Part shown: piece by piece, positions 1-10,486 of the stretch
Position numbering within the stretch: position 1 is the stretch's first letter
How the letters are laid out: every line of letters begins with the position of its first letter
Source: Isoptericola jiangsuensis
GTDB taxonomy: Bacteria; Actinomycetota; Actinomycetes; Actinomycetales; Cellulomonadaceae
Reading direction: 5' to 3'
DNA length: 64,000 nt
NCBI RefSeq assembly: GCF_002563715.1
Contig: NZ_PDJJ01000001.1
Coordinates: 2,356,001 to 2,420,000, forward strand
The notes under the pieces: model-generated
Seen by the model: only the letters and a program-made list of their open reading frames with translations
Databases searched by the model: none
What the model was told of the DNA's origin: nothing
Translations under genes and position numbers: made by a program

Positions 1-1399
1 ACAGCGACCGCTTCCAGCCGCCGAACGAGTAGTAGGCGACCGGCACGGGGACGGGCACGTTGACGCCGATCATGCCGACCTCGACGTCCTCCTCGAACCG
101 GCGGGCCGCGCCGCCGTCGTTCGTGAACACCGCGGTGCCGTTGCCGTAGGCGTTGCCGTTGACGAGCGCGATCGCCTCCTCGTACGAGGACACCCGCACC
201 ACGCTCAGCACCGGGCCGAAGATCTCCTCGGTGTAGACCGACATGTCCGGGGTGACGCCGTCGAACAGGGTCGGGCCGAGCCAGAAGCCGTCCTCGGCGC
301 CCCGGGCCGCGGTGGTCCGGCCGTCGACGACGAGCTTGGCGCCCTCACGCTCGCCCGCCTCCACGAAGGACGCGACACGGTCACGGTGCGCGCGCGTCAC
401 GAGCGGGCCCATGTCGACCTCGCGGCCGTCGCCGGTGGCCGCCCGGCCGCCGTCCCCGATCGCCAGGGTGCGGGTGCGGTCGGCGATGCGCGCCACGAGG
501 TCGTCGGCGACGGGGTCGACGGCCACCACGACGCTGATCGCCATGCAGCGCTCGCCGGCGCTGCCGTACCCCGCGCTGACCGCGGCGTCCGCGGCGAGGT
601 CGAGGTCGGCGTCGGGCAGCACCACCATGTGGTTCTTCGCGCCGCCGAGCGCCTGGACGCGCTTGCCGTGCCGGCTCGCGGTCTCGTAGACGTACTCCGC
701 GACGGGGGTCGACCCGACGAAGCTGATCGCCCCGACCTCGGGGCTGGTGAGCAGCGCGTCCACGGCGACCTTGTCGCCCTGGAGCACGTTGAACACGCCG
801 TCCGGCAGACCGGCCTCCTGCCAGAGGCGGGCGAGCCAGATCGCGGCGCTCGGGTCCTTCTCGCTCGGCTTGAGCACGACGGCGTTGCCCGCGGCGATCG
901 CGATCGGGAAGAACCACATCGGCACCATCGCCGGGAAGTTGAACGGGCTGATGATGCCGACCACCCCGACGGGGGCGCGCCGGGAGTGGACGTCGACCCC
1001 GGTCGAGGCGCCCGCCGTCGCGCCGCCCTTGAGCAGGTGCGAGATGCCGCAGGCGAACTCCACGACCTCCTGGCCGCGGGCGACCTCGCCCAGGGCGTCG
1101 GAGTGCACCTTGCCGTGCTCGGCGGTGATGATCGCCGCCAGCTCGTCGCGGCGGGCGTTGAGCAGCTCGCGGAACGCGAAGACCACCTGGGTGCGGCGCG
1201 CCAGGGACGTGCGGGCCCACGCCGGGGCGGCCGCCGCCGCGGCGGCGATGACGTGCCGGGCGTCGCGCTCGTCGGCGAGCGCCACGCGGCCGGTCACGCG
1301 GCCGGTGGCGGGGTTGGTGACGTCGGCCCAGCTCCCGGAGGCACCCGGGTGCTCCGCGCCGTCCGACCAGTGCTGGATCGTCGAGATCGTCGAGGTCAT
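1..1399 (-). CDS. mmsA: Methylmalonate-semialdehyde dehydrogenase (CoA-acylating), 3' end beyond window
   Basis: Oxidises methylmalonate or malonate semialdehyde to propionyl- or acetyl-CoA in valine, inositol or beta-alanine breakdown; cytosolic NAD enzyme. The 466 visible residues (family about 500) begin MTSTISTIQHW and carry the aldehyde dehydrogenase core: the SPFNFP segment, the cofactor-site motif ISFVGSTPVAEYVY, and the nucleophile in GSAGERCMA (Cys285). The C-terminal part, ending GVNVPVPVPVAYYSFGGWK, is cut by the left edge. The ATG lies 7 nt after a CAGACT box, so the transcript is probably leaderless. The gene is divergent from a PucR regulator, which probably controls it. Acyl-CoA specificity is inferred from overall resemblance to MmsA rather than to NAD(P) aldehyde dehydrogenases that form acids. 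Confidence 0.92.
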   Translation of the reverse strand, partial: MTSTISTIQHWSDGAEHPGASGSWADVTNPATGRVTGRVALADERDARHVIAAAAAAAPAWARTSLARRTQVVFAFRELLNARRDELAAIITAEHGKVHSDALGEVARGQEVVEFACGISHLLKGGATAGASTGVDVHSRRAPVGVVGIISPFNFPAMVPMWFFPIAIAAGNAVVLKPSEKDPSAAIWLARLWQEAGLPDGVFNVLQGDKVAVDALLTSPEVGAISFVGSTPVAEYVYETASRHGKRVQALGGAKNHMVVLPDADLDLAADAAVSAGYGSAGERCMAISVVVAVDPVADDLVARIADRTRTLAIGDGGRAATGDGREVDMGPLVTRAHRDRVASFVEAGEREGAKLVVDGRTTAARGAEDGFWLGPTLFDGVTPDMSVYTEEIFGPVLSVVRVSSYEEAIALVNGNAYGNGTAVFTNDGGAARRFEEDVEVGMIGVNVPVPVPVAYYSFGGWKRSL

Positions 1400-1406
1400 G
1401 GCGAGG

Positions 1407-1498
1407 AGTCTGCCCCGCTGTGACGTGGACGACACCGACAACCTGTCGATGATCCCGCTCCCGTCCCGTCAGAGTGTCACCGCGGCAGGCGGCACAAT
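1407..1498. promoter_or_regulatory. Divergent promoter region, mmsA / PucR regulator
   Basis: Minus-strand box CAGACT (1412-1407) sits 7 nt before the mmsA ATG. Plus-strand box CACAAT (1493-1498) sits 7 nt before GTG 1506 of the regulator. Between them is a small dyad, CGACA-ACC-TGTCG (1436-1448), a candidate regulator site. The boxes fit the -10 pattern seen across the window; the operator assignment is only a guess from position. Confidence 0.5.
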
Positions 1499-1505
1499 GG
1501 CACCC

Positions 1506-3146
1506 GTGACCGCACTGACGCTCGCCGAGGCGCTCGAGATGCCCGCCCTGCGCCAGGCCGGGCCCGAGGTCCTCGCCGGGACCGAGAACCTGGGCCGCGC
1601 CATCCGCTGGGTGCACGCGACCGAGCTGCCCGACATCGCGCGCCTGCTGCGCCCCGGCGACCTCGTCCTCACCACCGGCACGGGCCTGCCCCCCGACGAC
1701 GCCCCCGACCTGGCGGCGTTCGCCCGGACCCTCGCCGACGCCGACGCCGTCGGGCTCGTCGTGGAGCTCGGCCGCCGCTGGACCGCGCTGCCCCCCGCGC
1801 TCGTCGACGCCTGCCGCGACGCCGGCCTGCCGCTGGTCGCCCTCACCCACGAGACCCGGTTCGCCCACCTCACCCAGGCGATCGGCGAACGGATCGTCGA
1901 CGGCCGGCTGACCGAGCTCCGCGAGGCCCAGCGGGTGCACGAGACGTTCACCGAGCTGAGCTTCACCCAGGCGGGTCCCGCCGACGTGCTCGACGCCGTG
2001 CGGCGCCTCGCGGGCGCGGCCGTCGTGCTGGAGAGCGCCGAGCACCGCCCGCTGGACTACCTCGCCGGACCCCAGGACGACCCCGGATTCCTGGAGGGCT
2101 GGCACGCCCGGTCGTCCCGCGTCCGCATCGCCGGACGCACCGGCTGGGACCCGGTCAACGGCTGGCTCGTCACCCGGCTCGGCAGCGACGAGCGCAGCTG
2201 GGGACGGCTCGTCGTCGGCTCCGCCACCGCGCCGACGCAGCGCCTCGTCGCGGTGGCCGAGCGGGCCGCCGCCGCCCTGTCCCTGCACCGCCTGCACAGC
2301 CGCGACCGCGACAAGCTCGTGCGCCGCACCCACGCCGAGGTGATCCGCGGCCTGCAGCGCGACCCCGACGGCGAGGACGCCCGCCGCCGCGCCGACCTCG
2401 CGGGGTTCCCCACGCACCGCCGCCGGTACGTGGCCCTGGTGGTCCGCACCGTCCCCACCGGCGTGCGCACCGAGCCCGGCACCGGCGCCCCCGACGCGGG
2501 GGACGTCGTGGCGGCCGTCGTCGCCGCGGCGCACGCGACCAGGACGCCGGCACTCGTGGCCGAGGTCGACCGTGACGTGCGGCTGCTGCTGTCCGCCCCG
2601 CCCACCGCGGACCTCGACGGCGTCGCCGACCGGATCGCCGCCCGCCTCGGCGAGCACCGCCCCGTGCTCGTGACCGCCGGTCCCGTCACCGACGAACGCG
2701 CCGGGATCGACCTCACCGTGCGCGAGGCCCAGCTGGTCGCCGACGCGGCCCGCGGCGACGCGCGCACGGCCCGGCCAGGCCGGGCCCTGCGGCTGGAGGA
2801 CACCGGCCTGCGCGGCCTGCTCTCGATGCTGGGCCCGGACGAACGGGTCCGGCTGTTCGTCGACCGGCAGCTCGACGAGCTGCGACGTCACGACGCGCGC
2901 GTGGCCGACCGGCCCGGGGCGGCGCTGCGTCCCGTGCTGGAGGCGCTGCTGGCCCACCCCGGGTCCAAGAGCGACGCCGCGGCGAGCCTGCACCTGTCCC
3001 GCGCCGCGTTCTACGACCGGCTCGCCCGGCTGGAACGTCTGCTGGGCGCCGACCTCGGCGACGCGGACGTGCGGGTGTCGCTGCACGTGGCGCTGCTGGC
3101 CGACGAAGTGTCGGGCATCGCGCCCGGCGGCGACGTTCCGTCGTGA
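1506..3146 (+). CDS. PucR-family transcriptional regulator
   Basis: Cytosolic DNA-binding regulator of 546 residues. The N-terminal part (about 1-125) is a PucR-type sensor domain with LRPGDLVLTTGTGLP. The middle is a GGDEF-like CdaR-type region, and the C-terminus carries the PucR helix-turn-helix with HPGSKSDAAASLHLSRAAFY. The start is set at GTG 1506 because CACAAT lies exactly 7 nt upstream, as in many neighbours; ATG 1497 is the in-frame alternative (549 residues). Divergence from mmsA suggests it controls that catabolic gene. The ligand is unknown. Confidence 0.88.
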   Translation: MTALTLAEALEMPALRQAGPEVLAGTENLGRAIRWVHATELPDIARLLRPGDLVLTTGTGLPPDDAPDLAAFARTLADADAVGLVVELGRRWTALPPALVDACRDAGLPLVALTHETRFAHLTQAIGERIVDGRLTELREAQRVHETFTELSFTQAGPADVLDAVRRLAGAAVVLESAEHRPLDYLAGPQDDPGFLEGWHARSSRVRIAGRTGWDPVNGWLVTRLGSDERSWGRLVVGSATAPTQRLVAVAERAAAALSLHRLHSRDRDKLVRRTHAEVIRGLQRDPDGEDARRRADLAGFPTHRRRYVALVVRTVPTGVRTEPGTGAPDAGDVVAAVVAAAHATRTPALVAEVDRDVRLLLSAPPTADLDGVADRIAARLGEHRPVLVTAGPVTDERAGIDLTVREAQLVADAARGDARTARPGRALRLEDTGLRGLLSMLGPDERVRLFVDRQLDELRRHDARVADRPGAALRPVLEALLAHPGSKSDAAASLHLSRAAFYDRLARLERLLGADLGDADVRVSLHVALLADEVSGIAPGGDVPS

Positions 3147-3167
3147 CCCGGGCGGGGCGTCCGCGGC

Positions 3168-3173
3168 CAGGAT
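3168..3173 (+). promoter_or_regulatory. Leaderless -10 box of cupin gene
   Basis: CAGGAT followed by 6 nt and the GTG start at 3180. Confidence 0.4.
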
Positions 3174-3179
3174 GATCAG

Positions 3180-3494
3180 GTGCGCAGACTCCTCGACACC
3201 ACGTCGCCCCTGGACATCGGGCCGTTCGGCCCCGAAGACGCCCGCCCCGGGACCGGGCATCGGCCTCTCGGCGCGCTGGGCGGCCTCGAGGTCGGCGTGT
3301 GGGAGATGGAGCAGGGCACGGCCGACGACACCGAGACCGACGAGGTGTTCGTCGTGCTCACCGGCGCGGGCACCGTGACGTTCGACGACGGCGAGGAGAT
3401 CGCGCTCGCCCCGGGCGTCGCCGTCCGGCTGCGTGCCGGCGAGCGCACCACGTGGACGGTCACGGACACCCTGCGCAAGCTCTACGTCGCCTGA
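3180..3494 (+). CDS. Small cupin (DUF861-like) protein
   Basis: A 104-residue single-domain beta-barrel protein. The segment DEVFVVLTGAGTVTFDDG is the characteristic cupin strand pair, followed by APGVAVRLRAGERTTW. The form without a clear HxH metal motif resembles the cupin_3/DUF861 group, whose members include ureidoglycolate-hydrolase-like and EutQ-like folds. The GTG start follows a CAGGAT box by 6 nt. It lies 33 bp after the PucR gene on the same strand and could assist the same pathway. Substrate not predictable. Confidence 0.75.
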   Translation: MRRLLDTTSPLDIGPFGPEDARPGTGHRPLGALGGLEVGVWEMEQGTADDTETDEVFVVLTGAGTVTFDDGEEIALAPGVAVRLRAGERTTWTVTDTLRKLYVA

Positions 3495-3569
3495 TCCGCT
3501 CGGCCGGCCGGGCCGCGAGACGGACGAGGCCGGGCGGGGGCGCTGCGCCCGCGTCCCGGCCGAGGTGCG

Positions 3570-4172
3570 TCAGCGCGCGGCGACGCCGGCCGGTGCGAGA
3601 CCGGCGACGGCCTCCAGCCGCTCGACCAGCGCGACGACGCCCGCCACGACGGGCAGCAGCACGAGGTTGCCGAGCAGCATCGGGCGCAGGAACGGCAGGC
3701 CCGCGACGTAGCTCGCCGCGAGGCCGTCGAGGCCCGCCGGGTAGAACGTGCCCCGGCCCTGGAGCCACACGCCGAAGTTCGTCCAGAGGTAGAACCAGAG
3801 GGTCGAGCCGACGCCGAACCCGAGGGCGGCGACGAACCGCACGCCCCCGGACGCGCGCCGCGTCCACCACGACGCGACGCCGATGACGGCCCACGCGGTC
3901 CACGTGAAGACGAGGATCGCGGAGTTCGACAGCACGAGGTCGCTGACCATGACCACGACGAGCGGGGCCAGCATCGCGGCGCGGTGCCGCAGCAGCGCGG
4001 CCGCGGCGAACGCGGCCGCGGTGGACAGCTCGAGGTTGGGCGGTGCGCCCAGGTCGTCCTTGACGAGCCGCCACACGATCGCGGCGACGACGAGCGCCAC
4101 GGCGACGGCGGGGCGCCACCAGCGCTCCGCGAGGTCGCGCAGGGTCAGGTCCGGTGCGGTCGAGGTGCTCAC
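3570..4172 (-). CDS. DUF6580-like integral membrane protein
   Basis: A 200-residue hydrophobic protein with about five or six membrane segments (first around residues 22-38, beginning PAVAVALVVAAIVW) and conserved-looking RHRAAMLAP and LWFYLWTNFGVW segments. The layout resembles DUF6580, small actinobacterial membrane proteins reminiscent of ECF-transporter S components. Its GTG overlaps the TGA of the upstream DUF4430 lipoprotein gene (GTGA), so the two are translationally coupled. The pair suggests a capture lipoprotein plus membrane permease; the substrate is unknown, with cobalamin-like molecules as one guess. Confidence 0.7.
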   Translation of the reverse strand: MSTSTAPDLTLRDLAERWWRPAVAVALVVAAIVWRLVKDDLGAPPNLELSTAAAFAAAALLRHRAAMLAPLVVVMVSDLVLSNSAILVFTWTAWAVIGVASWWTRRASGGVRFVAALGFGVGSTLWFYLWTNFGVWLQGRGTFYPAGLDGLAASYVAGLPFLRPMLLGNLVLLPVVAGVVALVERLEAVAGLAPAGVAAR

Positions 4173-4591
4173 GACTCGATCTTCTCCAGCTTCCACAGGA
4201 TCTGCTGACCGTCCTCGGTCTCGAAGGAGCCCGCGCCGACCTCGGCCATCTCGCCGTCGACGTAGAAGCCCCAGAACTCCGTGCCGTCCTCGGCGGTACG
4301 CCCGCCGATGCCGGTGACGTAGGCCATCTCGCCCTCGCCCGAGACCTCGGCCTGCGGGTCGTGCTCGAGCAGGAGGTCCAGCGCGGTGCGACCCGTCTCG
4401 CCCTCGTAGGTGAGCTCGGTGACCTCGGCGGCCTCCGTGGCGGCGGCCGACGCCTCGGCGGAGGCCGAGGCGGTGGCCGCGGGCGTCGCCGCGTCCTCGG
4501 TCGAGCAGCCGGCCAGGAGGCCGACGGAGAGCAGACCCGCCGTGGTGGCGGCGAGGAGGCGGGCGGGGAGCGGGCGCGTGGAGATCGTCAC
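4169..4591 (-). CDS. DUF4430-domain lipoprotein
   Basis: A 140-residue exported lipoprotein: signal peptide with lipobox LAGC (Cys29), an Ala/Ser/Thr/Glu-rich linker to about residue 55, then a compact domain containing TALDLLLEHDP, EFWGFYVDGE and DGQQILWKLE. These match DUF4430, a domain related to the C-terminal beta-domain of transcobalamin-type proteins. GTG at 4591 was chosen because the lipobox then falls at a normal distance and TAGGCT lies 8 nt upstream. First gene of a two-gene operon with the DUF6580-like membrane protein. Ligand not shown by sequence. Confidence 0.78.
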   Translation of the reverse strand: MTISTRPLPARLLAATTAGLLSVGLLAGCSTEDAATPAATASASAEASAAATEAAEVTELTYEGETGRTALDLLLEHDPQAEVSGEGEMAYVTGIGGRTAEDGTEFWGFYVDGEMAEVGAGSFETEDGQQILWKLEKIES

Positions 4592-4599
4592 GGTCGACC

Positions 4600-4605
4600 A
4601 GCCTA
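4600..4605 (-). promoter_or_regulatory. Leaderless -10 box, DUF4430 operon
   Basis: TAGGCT on the minus strand, 8 nt before GTG 4591. Confidence 0.6.
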
Positions 4606-4670
4606 TCCGTCCGCCGCCCCGCGGCGTGCGTCGTGGCCGCGATCCGGACACCGACCCGCGCCGCCGGTCC

Positions 4671-6797
<2,127 letters not shown>

Positions 6798-6804
6798 GCG
6801 CACG

Positions 6805-6810
6805 AGGGTA
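6805..6810 (-). promoter_or_regulatory. Leaderless -10 box, parE
   Basis: TACCCT on the minus strand, 7 nt before GTG 6797. Confidence 0.6.
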
Positions 6811-6916
6811 GTCCAGGCGGGTGACACGCCGAGGCCGACGCTCCGGCGCCGGGCCGCGCGTGATCGCCGGGAGCGAACCAGGGGCCCCGGAGGGGAACAA
6901 TCCGGGGCCCGGATGG

Positions 6917-6922
6917 TTTGAT
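6917..6922 (+). promoter_or_regulatory. Probable -10 box, zinc-ribbon gene
   Basis: TTTGAT followed by 6 nt and GTG 6929. Position fits the leaderless pattern although the usual A at the second base is T. Confidence 0.4.
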
Positions 6923-6928
6923 GGTGGT

Positions 6929-7159
6929 GTGACCACGACGACCGAACCCACGACCGAGCCGCTGACCGCCGCCGACCGCTGCGACCGCTGCGGTGCGCAG
7001 GCCTACGTCCGCGTGGTTCTTCCCGTCGGAGAGCTCCTCTTCTGCGGCCACCACGCCCGAGCCCACGCCGACGCCTACCGCGGCGTCGCGCGCCACGTCC
7101 AGGACGAGACCGACCGGCTGCACAGCCAGCACGGGTCGGCCCGGACCGAGTCCGTCTGA
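6929..7159 (+). CDS. DUF7455-like small zinc-ribbon protein
   Basis: A 76-residue protein with two paired metal-ligand motifs, CDRCGAQA and LLFCGHHARAH, which probably hold one zinc ion. It matches the small actinobacterial proteins named DUF7455, found between sigma-factor and topoisomerase genes. GTG 6929 is favoured because a TTTGAT box lies 6 nt upstream and the region before it looks non-coding. Function unknown; size and the sigma-factor neighbourhood make a transcription accessory role conceivable but unproven. Ends just before a strong hairpin. Confidence 0.78.
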   Translation: MTTTTEPTTEPLTAADRCDRCGAQAYVRVVLPVGELLFCGHHARAHADAYRGVARHVQDETDRLHSQHGSARTESV

Positions 7160-7181
7160 CGCGGCGCACCGCCGCCGACGC

Positions 7182-7219
7182 CACGAGAGCCCCGCACCTC
7201 ACGGTGCGGGGCTCTCGTG
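7182..7219. terminator. Bidirectional terminator hairpin
   Basis: A perfect 17-bp stem (7182-7198 with 7203-7219) around a TCAC loop, between the convergent zinc-ribbon and SpoIID genes. No U-tract follows, as is common in actinobacteria. Confidence 0.85.
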
Positions 7220-7262
7220 CGTCCGGGCCCGGTCGTCGCCGCCGGCGCACCGGGCGCAGACC

Positions 7263-8849
7263 TCAGCTCGTCCGGCCCGCGAACGACGACACCCAGCCGC
7301 CCCGCAGCCCGAGCGTGGTGCGCCACCCCTCCGCCGTCCGCGTGCGCGACACCTTCGTGCCGGTCGCGGACGTCGCGGTGAGCGTGCGCACCTGGCCGCC
7401 CGACCAGCGCGCCGTCACGGCCACCGACCGCACCGACGACAGCCCGAAGATCCTGCGTGCCTGCGCCTGCGTGATCGAGTCCGTCCAGCGCAGGTACGGG
7501 TTGCCCGGCGCCGACGCCGCGTACGAGTCGGGCACGTGCCGCAGGTACGGCAGCGCGGTGGTGCCGAACGCCTCGGCGTTCGTCGCGGTGCCGCGGCGCC
7601 CGCCCGCGGCACCCGTGGAGGCGAAGTACGGGGTCTCGGCGAACCCGCCCGAGGCGTCGCGCAGCACGGTGACCGTGCCGTCGTGCACCGTCGCGTCGAC
7701 GGCGGCGACCCACGCGCTCCCCCAGCTCCCGCCCTGCTTGCGCCAGCCGACGTAGTGCTGGGAACGGGTGTCGTCGTAGACGTGGCAGCCGCAGGTGCTC
7801 TTGAGCCCGCGCACCTTCTCCACGATCGCGTAGTTGCGCGCCGCGACCACCTGCGCCTGGAGCGCGGCGGCGCCGCGGTTCGTGGCCGACCCCCACCCCG
7901 ACGGCATCTCGTCGATCCCGTACAGGTACTCGGTGTTGATGACGACCCGGTTGACGACGTTGACGCGTCCCGACCGCTTCGAGACCACCAGCGACCCGTG
8001 GCGGTAGGTGCCCTGCGCCCCGGTCACGGTCGCGACGGCCCTCGTGCCGGTCGGGGAGTGGTCGCGGGTGCCGGTCCACTCGAAGGTGAACCGCGACCGC
8101 GTGCCGACGCCGGCCACGGTGCGCCCGTCCTGCCGGACCGTGGCCGACACCCCGTTCGACGTCGTGGCGACGGTGACCCGCTGCTGCGGCCCGCCCGACG
8201 CCACCACCGAGCCCGCCGTGTCCCGCAGGCGCCACCGTCCTGAGCCGACGGCGAGGACCGTCGAGGTGCGCGTGTCGGCGGGCGGGCCGAGCACCTGCAC
8301 GTCGAGGGTGGTGCGCGGGTCGTTGGCCTCGGACACCACGGCGCCCGGGTAGTAGTAACCGAGGATCTGCGCGGCCGTGCGGCCCCGGCGGGACTGCTCG
8401 TACGCGCCCCACTGGCTCAGCCCGACGCCGTGCCCGGACCCCGAGCCCGTGATCGCGAAGCGGGCGGGCACCACGCGCACGGTCACGCCTGCGCTGCGCG
8501 CCCTGCCCGTGCGGAACCGGTACGTCGTCGTCGTGCGCGGCGACACCGAGACGCTCGCGCCGCCCTTCTTCCCGGTGCGCACCGTGCGCACCTTCACCCA
8601 GGAGGAGCCCTTCTTGCGCTGCAGCGTCACCGTCGCCCCGCGCACGGGTTGGCCGCTCCTGACGTAGCGGACCTTCAGGGTCTTCGACGTGGACGCGGTG
8701 ATCGTCCCGCCGCCGGACGCCTGGAGCTTCCGCGTCGCCGCCTGCGCCGGCGGGGCCCAGAGCACGGACGCCACCAGCACGAGGGCGAGGAGGGCGGTGA
8801 GCAGGGGCGCGGCGCCGCGCGGGCGACCGTGGACCGTGGCGAGGATCAC
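7263..8849 (-). CDS. Secreted SpoIID/LytB-domain protein, permuted motif order
   Basis: A 528-residue exported protein with a signal peptide ending APPAQA (cleavage near 37), probably acting on peptidoglycan as SpoIID transglycosylases do. Residues about 40-128 form a small Ig-like beta domain (VRGATVTLQRKKGSSWVKV). Motif GHGVGLSQWGAY (139-150) with QILGYYYPG comes before the segment EYLYGIDEMPSGW (307-319) with AALQAQVVAARNYA that supplies the catalytic Glu. In B. subtilis SpoIID the GHGVG block is at the C-terminus. GTG 8849 follows CAGGGT by 6 nt. The host need not sporulate; the substrate is inferred from the family. Confidence 0.85.
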   Translation of the reverse strand: MILATVHGRPRGAAPLLTALLALVLVASVLWAPPAQAATRKLQASGGGTITASTSKTLKVRYVRSGQPVRGATVTLQRKKGSSWVKVRTVRTGKKGGASVSVSPRTTTTYRFRTGRARSAGVTVRVVPARFAITGSGSGHGVGLSQWGAYEQSRRGRTAAQILGYYYPGAVVSEANDPRTTLDVQVLGPPADTRTSTVLAVGSGRWRLRDTAGSVVASGGPQQRVTVATTSNGVSATVRQDGRTVAGVGTRSRFTFEWTGTRDHSPTGTRAVATVTGAQGTYRHGSLVVSKRSGRVNVVNRVVINTEYLYGIDEMPSGWGSATNRGAAALQAQVVAARNYAIVEKVRGLKSTCGCHVYDDTRSQHYVGWRKQGGSWGSAWVAAVDATVHDGTVTVLRDASGGFAETPYFASTGAAGGRRGTATNAEAFGTTALPYLRHVPDSYAASAPGNPYLRWTDSITQAQARRIFGLSSVRSVAVTARWSGGQVRTLTATSATGTKVSRTRTAEGWRTTLGLRGGWVSSFAGRTS

Positions 8850-8855
8850 CCCGAC

Positions 8856-8861
8856 ACCCTG
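8856..8861 (-). promoter_or_regulatory. Probable leaderless -10 box, SpoIID gene
   Basis: CAGGGT on the minus strand, 6 nt before GTG 8849. Confidence 0.4.
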
Positions 8862-8961
8862 CCACACCGCCGCCCGCACCGGCGGCGCCCGTGAGACGCG
8901 TGTCACGACGCGCGCCCCGGCCCCTCCCTCCTTCTCGGCACCATCGAACCGAGGAGGACAG

Positions 8962-10407
8962 ATGTCCAGCACCACCGGCCCCGCGACCGCGCTCGACGAA
9001 CCCACGTCGGAGCACCTCGCCGCCGCCGCCGACGCCGCCGACACGCTCGGGCGCACCGTGAGCGGCACCGTCCGCCGCCCGGGCGACGACGGCTACGACG
9101 CCGCCCTCACGGGCTACAACCTGGCCCTGGCCCACCGGCCCGCGCTCGTCGTCCACGCCGCCACGCCCGTCGACGTCGCGCTCACCGTCCGCACCGCCGT
9201 GGCGTACGGGCTGGGCGTCGGCGTCCGCTCGACCGGCCACAGCGCCGCCCCCACCGGCCCGGCCGACGTGCTGCTCGACACCTCCGCGCTCGACCGCCTG
9301 GAGATCGACGTGGCGGCGCGGACCGCCACCGTCGGCGCCGGCGTCCGGTGGCGCGCCGTGCTCGACGCGGCCGCACCGCACGGGCTGGGCGGCCTGTGCG
9401 GGTCGTCCCCGGACGTGGGCGTCGTCGGGTACACGCTCGGCGGTGGTCTCGGTCCCCTGGCCCGCACGTTCGGCCTCGCCGCCGACCACGTCCGCTCGAT
9501 CGACGTCGTCACCCCGTCGGGCGACCTCGTGACCGCCACCCCGGAGCACCACGCGGACCTGTTCTGGGCGCTGCGGGGCGGCGGCGGGGCGTACGGCGTC
9601 GTCACCGCCCTGACGTTCGACCTGTTCCCCCTGACGGTGGTGCGGGCCGGGGCGCTGTGGTTCGACGTCGACGACGCCCCCGCCGTCCTGCACCGCTGGC
9701 GCGGCCTGACCTCGGACCTGCCCGACGACGTGTCCACGTCGGTCGTGCGCCTCAACCTGCCGCCCCTGCCCCACCTGCCGGAACCGCTGCGCGGCCGCGC
9801 CGTCCTCGTCGTCCGGTACGTGCGCCACGGCGACCTGACCGCGCCCGACCCCCTGGTCGACGCGCTGCGGCGCACGGCGACGCCGCTCATGGACACCGTG
9901 GGCGACCTCCCGTACGCCCGCCTGGGCGAGGTCCACGGCGACCCCGAGGACCCGATGCCGATGGTCGACGCCGGGTGCACCCTGCGGGAGCTGCCGGCCG
10001 CCGCGGTCGACGCGTTCCTCGCGGCGACCCCGGCGGACTCCCCCGTGCTCATGGCCGAGCTGCGCCTCCTCGGTGGCGCGGTGGCCCGGCACCCGGTGGT
10101 GCCGAGCGCGGTGGGCGGTCGGGACGCGGAGTTCACCCTGTTCGTGGGGGCGCTCGCCGCCCCGCTCGGGCCGCCGGACGTCACCGAGCGCCTGCAGGAC
10201 GTCCTCGGTGCCCTCGCGCCCTGGAGCACCGGCGGTGCGCTCCTCAACCTGGCCGGTCCGCGCGACGCGGCCTCCGCCCGGCGGGTCCGCACGGCGTACG
10301 GCGCCGTGACCTACGACCGGCTGGTGGCGCTGCGCCGAAGCCTCGACCCGCACGGCGTGCTCGACCCGTCGGCCCGCTGGGACGTCGTCTCCGAACGCGG
10401 CGCCTGA
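8962..10407 (+). CDS. FAD-binding oxidoreductase (PCMH/BBE type)
   Basis: A 481-residue soluble flavoprotein of the berberine-bridge/6-hydroxynicotine oxidase type. The PCMH FAD domain includes RSTGHSAAPTG, whose His is the usual site of covalent FAD, and SPDVGVVGYTLGGGLGPL. The C-terminus has the BBE-like ending LDPHGVLDPSARW. A strong ribosome site, GAGGAGG, lies 6 nt before the ATG, unlike the leaderless neighbours. Only one attachment His is evident; a second Cys linkage is not clear. Substrate unknown; such enzymes oxidise alcohols, sugars or alkaloids. Transcribed alone towards a terminator shared with rpoD. Confidence 0.85.
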   Translation: MSSTTGPATALDEPTSEHLAAAADAADTLGRTVSGTVRRPGDDGYDAALTGYNLALAHRPALVVHAATPVDVALTVRTAVAYGLGVGVRSTGHSAAPTGPADVLLDTSALDRLEIDVAARTATVGAGVRWRAVLDAAAPHGLGGLCGSSPDVGVVGYTLGGGLGPLARTFGLAADHVRSIDVVTPSGDLVTATPEHHADLFWALRGGGGAYGVVTALTFDLFPLTVVRAGALWFDVDDAPAVLHRWRGLTSDLPDDVSTSVVRLNLPPLPHLPEPLRGRAVLVVRYVRHGDLTAPDPLVDALRRTATPLMDTVGDLPYARLGEVHGDPEDPMPMVDAGCTLRELPAAAVDAFLAATPADSPVLMAELRLLGGAVARHPVVPSAVGGRDAEFTLFVGALAAPLGPPDVTERLQDVLGALAPWSTGGALLNLAGPRDAASARRVRTAYGAVTYDRLVALRRSLDPHGVLDPSARWDVVSERGA

Positions 10408-10432
10408 CGGCCGCGCCCGCCGAGGACGACGG

Positions 10433-10464
10433 AGCCCCCGCACCGGGACACCGGTACGGGGGCT
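10433..10464. terminator. Bidirectional terminator, oxidoreductase / rpoD
   Basis: Stem AGCCCCCG-C-ACCGG pairs with CCGGT-A-CGGGGGCT around GACA, with one mismatch, between convergent genes. Confidence 0.8.
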
Positions 10465-10486
10465 TCGTGACGGACCGCGCTGCGGG

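Noticed and set aside
1497-1505. ATG 1497 as the PucR start
   Set aside because: Kept only as an alternative: CACAAT overlaps this ATG and is placed correctly for GTG 1506.
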